Virus record (IMG/VR): IMGVR_UViG_3300031707_001881 | Span: 1-29,107 of that record | Reading direction: 5' to 3' (one strand) | DNA: 29,107 nt | Origin: a virus | Part shown: one piece after another, positions 13,136 through 19,698 of the stretch | Layout: each line of letters begins with the position of its first letter | Position numbering within the stretch: position 1 is the stretch's first letter | Notes under the pieces: model-generated | The model's input: the letters and a program-made list of their open reading frames with translations, nothing else | What the model was told of the DNA's origin: nothing | Databases searched by the model: none | Program-made: the position numbers and the translations under genes

Positions 13136-13165
13136 ATTATAAAACTATTTTCCTAAGTATGTCAA
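13136..13165 (-). promoter_or_regulatory. Consensus sigma70-type promoter of the minus-strand operon
   Basis: On the minus strand TTGACA (13165-13160) is followed by an 18-base spacer and TATAAT (13141-13136). Both boxes match consensus exactly. The transcript would start near 13129 and run left through eight small genes to about 11522. Confidence 0.8.
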
Positions 13166-13270
13166 CTCTAGCCACGAGTGAAGCAGGAAAAAAAGAGAGA
13201 GAACAGAGGGGGGTCAGGTCCGGGGCTGTGCAGCTAGCTGTTAGCTTCGGAACTGTTGCCGGTGGCTGCC

Positions 13271-13320
13271 AACGGCCTTAAACCGACGCTCTGTGGTGAG
13301 CAAGGGAGGCCGTTAAACCG
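13271..13320. repeat. Inverted and direct repeats upstream of the small terminase gene
   Basis: AACGGCCT (13271-13278) pairs with AGGCCGTT (13307-13314). TTAAACCG occurs right after each arm (13278-13285 and 13313-13320), 35 bases apart. The surrounding 13166-13391 has no frame with a ribosome site. Phage packaging sites often lie just before or in the small terminase gene, so this is a candidate pac or cos region, by position only. Confidence 0.4.
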
Positions 13321-13379
13321 TTTATGAGGGGTAAACGTACCTGGCCACCTGGGATTAAACAGTTGGCGCTGGGAATGGG

Positions 13380-13392
13380 TATAATAGAGATA
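13380..13392 (+). promoter_or_regulatory. -10 box of a probable leaderless promoter
   Basis: TATAAT at 13380-13385, perfect consensus, ends 6 bases before the ATG at 13392, the same distance as in the early promoter. The -35 region is poor (TTAAAC at 13355-13360 with a 19-base spacer). There is no ribosome site before the ATG, which fits a transcript starting at the ATG. Confidence 0.5.
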
Positions 13393-14216
13393 TGGCGAAA
13401 GGTAAACCAGGGCAGCCGACTAAGTTCACGCCGGATAGAGTCGCAGTCATAATAGAAGAACTCAAAAAACATAACTACGCTTCCACGGCCTGCGATCAGG
13501 CCGGCGTTTCCGAAACAACATTCTATAACTGGCTGAATAAAGCAGAAGGCTATTTAACTAAGTTAATAACAGGAGATACTATAGGGGAAGAGGGGGAAAG
13601 ATATATTGAGTTCTTTGATTCCATAAAACGTACACGTGCAGAGAGCGAAAGTGGACTTCTGGGACTAATAGCGGACGCTGGCTCTAAACCGACACTGATT
13701 GAGAAGCGGACAATCGAGCACACGCTCAAGGACGGCAGTAACAAGACCGAGACAATAGAACGATGGAAGCCCGCGGACTGGACGGCTAACGCTTGGATAC
13801 TTGAGCGTACCAAGTGGGAGAAGTTCGGCCAGCACAGTAGCTTGGATATACAGCAGGCCGGCGTCGTATTCATCGAGAGACTACAACGAGCCAGGACAGC
13901 TCGTGTGGTAGATGGTGAGTTCAGAGAGATAGAAGACATCGCCAAAGAGCCAACAGTGATAGAAGAGCCAGGCCAGGCGCTTATACCAGCGCCAGCGAAG
14001 CGCAGCGAAGCTACAGAGAGACTCAGCACAGCACCCAGGCGCCGGCCAATCTTCGAGCTTATAGCCAAGACAAAAGAGAGACGGCAGCTTGCCACTTCGC
14101 AGATTGGTATTTCTGCGAACCCAGCAGACCAGGTAGAACCAGTAGAAGGGGAAGTCATTGAAGAGACGGCAGGCGTGGCAGAGCGCAGCGAGAAATTCGT
14201 GGGTGGAGAACGTTAG
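13392..14216 (+). CDS. Terminase small subunit-like protein
   Basis: A 274-residue protein. Residues about 10-55 (FTPDRVAVIIEELKKHNYAS, then ACDQAGVSETTFYNWLNKAE) contain a helix-turn-helix of the kind used by small terminases to grip the packaging site. A helical middle follows (SIKRTRAESESGLLGLIADA) with the WILERTKWEKFG end often seen in this family. The last 120 residues are Pro-, Glu- and Arg-rich and look disordered, longer than usual for this family. The large terminase lies 1.8 kb downstream rather than next door, with several small genes between. Confidence 0.75.
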   Translation: MAKGKPGQPTKFTPDRVAVIIEELKKHNYASTACDQAGVSETTFYNWLNKAEGYLTKLITGDTIGEEGERYIEFFDSIKRTRAESESGLLGLIADAGSKPTLIEKRTIEHTLKDGSNKTETIERWKPADWTANAWILERTKWEKFGQHSSLDIQQAGVVFIERLQRARTARVVDGEFREIEDIAKEPTVIEEPGQALIPAPAKRSEATERLSTAPRRRPIFELIAKTKERRQLATSQIGISANPADQVEPVEGEVIEETAGVAERSEKFVGGER

Positions 14217-14330
14217 TATTGATGAAGGCCTAGGTACATTGTGGGTGGGGAGGAGAGATTGGCTCCACCCTCGCCGAAACCTTAAAACAAAAAGAAGTCA
14301 ACAAGTAGGCAGGTAGGAAACTAGGTAGAC

Positions 14331-14720
14331 ATGAAGAAGGAGGACAAGGTGAGCAGGTTAAAGGAGCGGAAGCGGGCAAGGGAGAAGCGGCAGCGGTGGC
14401 GGAAGAGGGAGAGAAAGCGGCTCCAAAATTTGATTGCCAGCGCGGAACCGGTGGTGAACCCAGCGTGTCTGGGCATCGGCGCGGGAGTGGAGTCCTTACC
14501 CCCGCCGGAAATTCTGGAACGATTTAACATGGACGTAACGTTGTATGGCCAGGCCGCGATTGTGCCGCCGGACTTTGCGCGTGCCGGGGAGTGGATGCCG
14601 GCGTGGTGGGTAGGACTGCCAAAAATTTTGCGTGCGGTCACCTGGCCGGCCGTCTGGGTTCACAGGCGGTACTTGAAGTGGAAGTACCCGCCAACGTATA
14701 TTAAGTCGGAGGGAGATTGA
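14331..14720 (+). CDS. Basic N-terminal helical protein, unknown
   Basis: A 129-residue protein. The first 35 residues are mostly Lys and Arg (SRLKERKRAREKRQRWRKRE), a probable nucleic-acid-binding or coiled-coil helix. The C-terminal part is rich in Trp and Pro (GEWMPAWWVGLPKILRAVTW). The ribosome site is weak. The 14217-14330 gap before it holds a run of TAGG-like motifs and a weak GGGTGG/CCACCC pair, nothing firmer. Family not recognised. Confidence 0.5.
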   Translation: MKKEDKVSRLKERKRAREKRQRWRKRERKRLQNLIASAEPVVNPACLGIGAGVESLPPPEILERFNMDVTLYGQAAIVPPDFARAGEWMPAWWVGLPKILRAVTWPAVWVHRRYLKWKYPPTYIKSEGD

Positions 14721-14724
14721 TAAT

Positions 14725-15093
14725 ATGAATATCAATGAACGGCGTGCACAATTCGTTTATGATGCTGCAAGACTCGCAGCAGAAGCAGCACAAGCTCCAA
14801 TTATTCCTGTGCTCTGGAATGAACGAGAGCAAGATTTCAAAGACCAGTTTATCAAGGTAATTGAACGGCAATGTGGAGAGCAACGTTCATCTTCTCCCGA
14901 AGAGTTGCATGGTAGTTGGATGCAATCGTACTTGGCAATGGGGTGGGTTTACGGCGAAATATATGACCGAGAAAAACGTATCCATCCTGACCTCGTGCCA
15001 TATTGCCAGTTGGACAAATTAGAACGAGACAAGGATGCCGTGTTTGCGGCATTATGTGAGATTGCGAGGCAATTTATAACAGAGGGAGGTTGA
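14725..15093 (+). CDS. RyR-domain protein
   Basis: A 122-residue protein. SSPEELHGSWMQSYLAMGWV followed by YGEIYDREKRIHPDLVPYCQ and LERDKDAVF matches the RyR repeat, with its conserved W, GW, YG, HP and LVPY positions. In bacteria and phages this small domain occurs alone or fused to other domains and is thought to bind a ligand or protein. Its phage role is not known. The ribosome site (GGAGGGA) lies 9-10 bases before the ATG. Confidence 0.75.
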   Translation: MNINERRAQFVYDAARLAAEAAQAPIIPVLWNEREQDFKDQFIKVIERQCGEQRSSSPEELHGSWMQSYLAMGWVYGEIYDREKRIHPDLVPYCQLDKLERDKDAVFAALCEIARQFITEGG

Positions 15094-15094
15094 T

Positions 15095-15316
15095 ATGACA
15101 GGGAAACTATGTCACGGTAAGCGACACACACCAATAACGAGTGAGGCGCAACGAGGCTTGATGGGTGCTGAGTTGGCTCGGCGCAGGAAAGGGAAGAAGG
15201 GACGTATGCCCGGCATTACCCAGGCGGAGCTCGAGTCGCATCTGCACGAGGCAGGCGGTAAGAAACTACCAGCCAGGTCGAGAAAATCTAGCAGGAAGAG
15301 AGGCAAGAAACGATGA
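15095..15316 (+). CDS. Small basic phage protein
   Basis: A 73-residue protein, very rich in Lys, Arg and Gly. ITSEAQRGLMGAELARRRKG and MPGITQAELESHLHEAGGKK give a recurrent phage layout (a small helix, a basic loop, then an acidic helix), similar to short proteins of the DUF3008 type. The tail (RSRKSSRKRGKKR) suggests DNA or RNA binding. GGAGG precedes the ATG. Confidence 0.6.
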   Translation: MTGKLCHGKRHTPITSEAQRGLMGAELARRRKGKKGRMPGITQAELESHLHEAGGKKLPARSRKSSRKRGKKR

Positions 15317-15453
15317 AACGAACCAAGGACAAAATCAGAGGGGCACAATGTCCGGATTGCGGGAAGATGATGGAGAAGGTTGAACGCCCAATGTTTCTCG
15401 GCAAAACCGAGATTCTTTGGAGGTGCACCAACAAAAAGTGCAGCGAAAAGTAG
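15313..15453 (+). CDS. 46-residue zinc-ribbon protein
   Basis: CPDCGK (13-18) and CTNKKC (38-43) form a zinc ribbon. The start overlaps the preceding stop (ATGA), so translation is probably coupled; there is no strong ribosome site. It is the first of two neighbouring zinc-ribbon genes. Confidence 0.55.
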   Translation: MKRTKDKIRGAQCPDCGKMMEKVERPMFLGKTEILWRCTNKKCSEK

Positions 15454-15463
15454 GAGGTCTTTA

Positions 15464-15640
15464 ATGCCAAACAAGAAAAAAGTACGTTGTCACGGTTGCG
15501 GCGAGGTCTTTGACACAGAGGCAGAATCAATAATGACGCCCTGTCCGAAGTGTGGCATGAACCTCAAGGTAAACAAGCGGTGGGAGCCGGAAGGTGCGCA
15601 GTATGTGACGCCTGCAGACATGGATTTGAATAAATACTGA
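15464..15640 (+). CDS. 58-residue zinc-ribbon protein
   Basis: CHGCGE (9-14) and CPKCGM (27-32) form a zinc ribbon with spacing like that of DnaJ-type or FYDLN-type fingers. AGGAGG lies 8 bases before the ATG. The C terminus (VTPADMDLNKY) is unrelated to its neighbour. The stop shares a base with the next start. Confidence 0.65.
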   Translation: MPNKKKVRCHGCGEVFDTEAESIMTPCPKCGMNLKVNKRWEPEGAQYVTPADMDLNKY

Positions 15641-15936
15641 TGACTAAACGTAAGAACGTAGAAGTCAAAAAGAAAGCGCGACGCGTGATTGACCTGGGCC
15701 GGCTTCCGGCAAGTAAGGTAACCGTTGATGATGTTATTGAGGCGAATGATATAAACGAACTCCTGGCGGAAGTACAGTCAAAGCGAGCTAGTATTGACGG
15801 TCTACTTGTCGCCTGGCGAAATACTAATGGCACGATAAGTTACCGTTTCGTGAAAGCCACCGACACCACAGTTGTGGCTATATGCGAAATCGTTAAACAG
15901 CATTGCATACAACAAAGTTGGCTTAGAGAGGACTAA
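15640..15936 (+). CDS. Small unknown protein
   Basis: A 98-residue protein. The N terminus is basic (KRKNVEVKKKARRVIDLGR) and the rest reads as an alpha/beta fold (ASIDGLLVAWRNTNGTISYR). Start and stop are coupled to the previous gene (TGATGA). The stop lies directly before the HNH tail relic. Family not recognised. Confidence 0.55.
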   Translation: MTKRKNVEVKKKARRVIDLGRLPASKVTVDDVIEANDINELLAEVQSKRASIDGLLVAWRNTNGTISYRFVKATDTTVVAICEIVKQHCIQQSWLRED

Positions 15937-16028
15937 TCGATGGCCGAAATCAACAAATTGAGGAACTGAAAAAGGAAATCCGTTTACTACGGTGGCAGGT
16001 GAATCATTCCTATACTGACATCAGATAA
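15936..16028 (+). pseudogene. HNH-endonuclease tail relic before the large terminase
   Basis: In one frame these 93 bases read IDGRNQQIEELKKEIRLLRW followed by QVNHSYTDIR and a TAA at 16026-16028. This is the C-terminal tail of the HNH protein at 3066 (IDGRNQQIEELKKEIRLLRL, then QVN). DNA identity is also high at 3558-3628. There is no start codon or HNH core, and the frame begins right after the previous stop. It is best read as the remains of an HNH gene that once sat beside the terminase, a common site for HNH genes. Confidence 0.75.
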
Positions 16029-16032
16029 CCGT

Positions 16033-17475
16033 ATGGCCGTTCGCAAGATGATATGGGATGCCTTGCAATGGCAACCTAAAGCGGGACAATTGCCTATTAT
16101 GGTGGCTGATAATCGCTTTATCGCCATAGCCGGCGGTGAAGGTAGCGGTAAGTCTGAATGTTGCGCCATGCGAGCCATGGAATACCTGGACATTAGCAAA
16201 CTGATTTGGTTGTGTGGCGACGAGTTTCTGGATAGCCGCAAAGAGTTTGAGTATATGGCGGAGTGGGGTAAGACTCTCGGCATAGTTGCTCCGCGTGATA
16301 TTTCCTTTCCGTCAGAAGGCCAATGCCATTTCAAGGCAATAACCGGGTGCCATGTCTACACGGTAGCGACTAAAGATGTAACTAAAATAGGCCGTGAGTC
16401 TCCGGACTTGATTATTATGTGCGAGGCAGCCAGACAGTCACTCGCATCATACCAAAGACTCCGTGGCCGTATCACTCGTGAGCAAGGCGACTTATTATTG
16501 TCCGGTACTTACGAGGGTAGTCTCGGTTGGTGGCCGGAACTGGTGGAGAAGTGGAGCGGCTACAATGTTGAGGATGGAAAGAGTTTTGTCATGCCAACCT
16601 GGTCCAACACGGCAAAGTACAAACTTGGCAATTATCAGATTGTGCTCACCGATGGAACGGTTGTTAAAAACGTGGGCAAAGAACTCCACGACCTATGGTA
16701 TAACAGCAATACGCCGCCTGATATTTGCATGGAGCGCTACGCTGGTCGTCGAGTAAAGCCGGCAGGTATGGTGATACCTGAGTTTAATATTGAGTATCAT
16801 GTAGGCGAATATCCGTACAATGATAAATTCCCGGTGGACATAGCCGTGGATCCGGGTTATGGTGTACCTGGGGCTCATGCTGTCCTTGCTATTCAGATGA
16901 TGGAGGGTGGACAGCTACAAGTCGTGGATGAAATGTATTTGCAGCACATCACTACTGAGGAAATAATTGAAAAGATGCAGCGCGAGAAACAATGGGGCAA
17001 GGCCTTTTCCGATGGCGCCATTGATATAGCCGGCAAGGGACACGCTGCGATGCCGGCGCCGATTGAAGTGTGGAAGAAACTAACCGGTGTGTTGCTTAAG
17101 TGTAAAAAGGTTACCGATGTTGAGGGTGGGATTGAATTACTCCGTGGCCTGATGCTCCCGGACCGGCGTACCGGTTTCTGCAAGATTGTGTTCAACTATT
17201 CATGCTATGGAATTATATCGGAGCTCGGTGGTGGGCCGAGTCCTGTTATCGGTGGCGGACCCTGGCAAAGAAACCTACAGACAAATAAACCGCTTGAGTC
17301 TAATTGCCATTCTACCAAGGCGTTGCTCTACTACTGCGTAAGCCGGTTAGGGTATACAATTAAGAAGAGAGAGAGTCAATATGGTAAGCTATTAGTACCA
17401 CGTGGTAGGCAAGGTAGATTAGTACCGTTATCTGAATGGGAGGGTAAACACCATGCCAAAGCAATACAGCGATAG
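16033..17475 (+). CDS. Terminase large subunit
   Basis: A 480-residue protein that drives DNA into the head and cuts it. GGEGSGKS at 34-41 is Walker A. LIIMCE at 126-131 is in the Walker B place but has Cys where Asp is usual. VDIAVDPGYG near 270 and SDGAID near 325 are RNase H-like nuclease positions with their Asp residues. The start ATG follows the HNH relic by 4 bases and has no clear ribosome site; a longer start is not available in frame without using the relic. The stop overlaps the portal start by 23 bases. Confidence 0.85.
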   Translation: MAVRKMIWDALQWQPKAGQLPIMVADNRFIAIAGGEGSGKSECCAMRAMEYLDISKLIWLCGDEFLDSRKEFEYMAEWGKTLGIVAPRDISFPSEGQCHFKAITGCHVYTVATKDVTKIGRESPDLIIMCEAARQSLASYQRLRGRITREQGDLLLSGTYEGSLGWWPELVEKWSGYNVEDGKSFVMPTWSNTAKYKLGNYQIVLTDGTVVKNVGKELHDLWYNSNTPPDICMERYAGRRVKPAGMVIPEFNIEYHVGEYPYNDKFPVDIAVDPGYGVPGAHAVLAIQMMEGGQLQVVDEMYLQHITTEEIIEKMQREKQWGKAFSDGAIDIAGKGHAAMPAPIEVWKKLTGVLLKCKKVTDVEGGIELLRGLMLPDRRTGFCKIVFNYSCYGIISELGGGPSPVIGGGPWQRNLQTNKPLESNCHSTKALLYYCVSRLGYTIKKRESQYGKLLVPRGRQGRLVPLSEWEGKHHAKAIQR

Positions 17476-19312
17476 CCAGTTTTCGGCCACGAGTATAGGT
17501 GATGCGCCGGAAGCTGAAATAATCGCTCGTGACGTTGAAACAACCGAAAACGAAAGCATAGCCAAAGGCTTACAAGAACGTAAGTTCGACGAAGGCACTA
17601 TCAAGAAACTAATTGAGAATTTCGATAGTGTCCACAAAGGCCTACACGAGCGTCAGGACGAGGATATGAAACTCTACGAGCTCGAGGATTTTGAACTCGA
17701 TATTTTCAGCGACAGTATGACCTTCAATGAACCGCGCCACATGGGAGACATGGTAATTCAACTTTGCAATGGTTCTATCCTCATGCTCACCGTTGAAACC
17801 GAGGAACAGGACCAGGACCAGAACGCCGTTATTGAGCAATTCCACCTGTCCTTTTTGAAGTCTGCGGACGAGTGGCTTGGCCAAATGCTCATGTCGCAAT
17901 TGAAACAGGCGCTTTCATTCTATGGCGCCGTCCGGGGTTGGATGGTGCTTCGTGTAACCATTTACCGAGACGCAAATGGTAAATTGGTGCCGGGCCTTAT
18001 GGCATTAGACCCGCGAGAAATGAAATGGGGTGTTGGTATGGGTGGTTTTATATGGGTAGCACAGGAGACGTGGAGAACTGCGGAAGATATATTACTTGAC
18101 TACGGTAAGAGGGCGGACGGCGAGGTTGGTAAGATTACTGATTTTTGGAGCGAGAAAGCGAATGTAATCCTGTTAGATGACAAAGAAATTGAGAGATACC
18201 CACACAATATCGGCTATCCGCCATTTATTATCTTTCCATGCTCTAATCAGCCGAAGGTGATGGGCAGCGATATGAGTTCTGCAAAGAAACATTTAAGAGG
18301 ATGGGGCGAGTCAGTCTATGCAGCTAACAGAAAATTGTACCCGGTGCTCAATAAGATTTTGAGTATATGGTTATCACTCGTAGTTAAGGCACATAAGCCC
18401 GGTGGTTTTGTTGTAACGGACGACGATACTATCAACGTCGAAGAGTTACCCTATGGTAGTGGCACTGCCATGAAACTGCCTATCGGTTCGTCCTGGGTGC
18501 CGGTGCAACCGGCTGATATAGCGCGGAGTACTCCGGAGTTATTCGGCCAGATTGCAGCGGCCGTACAGCGTGGTGGCATATCCTGGGTGACGTATGGCCA
18601 ACTCTGGAAAGGCCAAGAACTCTCGGGTAATGCGCTCGAGGAACTCAAACAAGGATTGGGCAAGATTATCACTCCGATACTGGACACACTCGGTAGAGTA
18701 TTTCAAAGAGCTGCTCGCATGGTAGAAGAGCAATTTATGTCTTACGACGAAGCATGGGAAGCGGTAGGCTATGATACCAAAGGTAAACACTTTTTTAAGA
18801 CTATAGAGCCGGACGATATTTCATCTAACCATGAGATACGCTTTGAATTTCTGTCAATAACTCCACAGGAAGAGGCTGCCAATATAGCCAAGGCGCAGAT
18901 GATGAAGTCGGCGGGGCTGGCGGACGACGAGTTTATTGATAAGGAAATTATGAAATTCCAAGACCCGGCAGGCATTGAGGACCGCAAGTTAATCATGCAA
19001 GGCAAAGAACTGAGTCCGAAGATTATGCTGCTCGAGATAATTAAGGCGTATCGGAAACGTGGCAACGATATGTACGCCGATATACTATCAACCGAATTGG
19101 AGAAGGCTTTAATGATGGAGCAAATGCAACAGCAGCAGCAGGCCATGTTGCCGGCAGGTCAACCAGGAACTCCGCAAAGAGCTCTCCCGCCAGGTGAAGC
19201 ACCAACGCCGGCGCCAGCATTACCAGAAGGTTTTAGTGGACCGAGGGCACCAGCAGCAACGCAACAACCGAGGACACTGATAGCTGGACCGCCGGCACCA
19301 ACTAGGAGGTAA
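17453..19312 (+). CDS. Portal protein
   Basis: A 619-residue protein, the right size for a portal and in the right place after the large terminase. LYELEDFELDIFSDSMTFNE, VILLDDKEIERYPHNIGYPP and GQLWKGQELSGNALEELKQG (a stem and crown-type helical stretch) fit the fold. The C-terminal 60 residues are Gln- and Pro-rich and probably flexible. It forms the DNA channel at one vertex of the head. Its ATG lies inside the terminase gene, with GGAGGG upstream. Confidence 0.8.
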   Translation: MPKQYSDSQFSATSIGDAPEAEIIARDVETTENESIAKGLQERKFDEGTIKKLIENFDSVHKGLHERQDEDMKLYELEDFELDIFSDSMTFNEPRHMGDMVIQLCNGSILMLTVETEEQDQDQNAVIEQFHLSFLKSADEWLGQMLMSQLKQALSFYGAVRGWMVLRVTIYRDANGKLVPGLMALDPREMKWGVGMGGFIWVAQETWRTAEDILLDYGKRADGEVGKITDFWSEKANVILLDDKEIERYPHNIGYPPFIIFPCSNQPKVMGSDMSSAKKHLRGWGESVYAANRKLYPVLNKILSIWLSLVVKAHKPGGFVVTDDDTINVEELPYGSGTAMKLPIGSSWVPVQPADIARSTPELFGQIAAAVQRGGISWVTYGQLWKGQELSGNALEELKQGLGKIITPILDTLGRVFQRAARMVEEQFMSYDEAWEAVGYDTKGKHFFKTIEPDDISSNHEIRFEFLSITPQEEAANIAKAQMMKSAGLADDEFIDKEIMKFQDPAGIEDRKLIMQGKELSPKIMLLEIIKAYRKRGNDMYADILSTELEKALMMEQMQQQQQAMLPAGQPGTPQRALPPGEAPTPAPALPEGFSGPRAPAATQQPRTLIAGPPAPTRR

Positions 19313-19317
19313 GTCCG

Positions 19318-19698
19318 ATGAATTTTAGAACAAATGATTGGTTAAAAAAGTTAAGTACTGCCTCTCCGTCTACTCCCGGGATGCCTCAACCTGTGTCAAA
19401 TCCGATGCAGCAAACCACAGGCCGAGTAGGTGGTATTCAAACAACGGCGCAACAGACGCAACCGTTGAGTGCTCAACTTAGTGGCTGGCTTGGTCAGTCC
19501 CCAGGACAACAGAATTTGCAACCACTTGAGTCACTGATGAGTTGGCTATCTCCATATCTTACTCAGGCACTTTCCCAGCAACTTACTGGTGTTTTTGGCA
19601 ATCGAAAGCCAGGTACTCAATCCTGGACTCAGGCATTGCCACAGAATATCACAAATAAATCGCTGAAACGGAGAACGAGAACATCGAGGAGGTTCTAA
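19318..19698 (+). CDS. Gln/Ser/Pro-rich unknown protein
   Basis: A 126-residue protein with low-complexity composition (TTAQQTQPLSAQLSGWLGQS) and a basic end (SLKRRTRTSRRF). The ribosome site (GGAGG) lies 7 bases before the ATG. Its place after the portal suggests a small virion or assembly protein. Nothing else can be said. Confidence 0.5.
   Translation: MNFRTNDWLKKLSTASPSTPGMPQPVSNPMQQTTGRVGGIQTTAQQTQPLSAQLSGWLGQSPGQQNLQPLESLMSWLSPYLTQALSQQLTGVFGNRKPGTQSWTQALPQNITNKSLKRRTRTSRRF

Noticed and set aside
13550-14158. 202-residue minus-strand open frame inside the small terminase gene
   Set aside because: Same reasons: Ser-rich shadow with no start signal.
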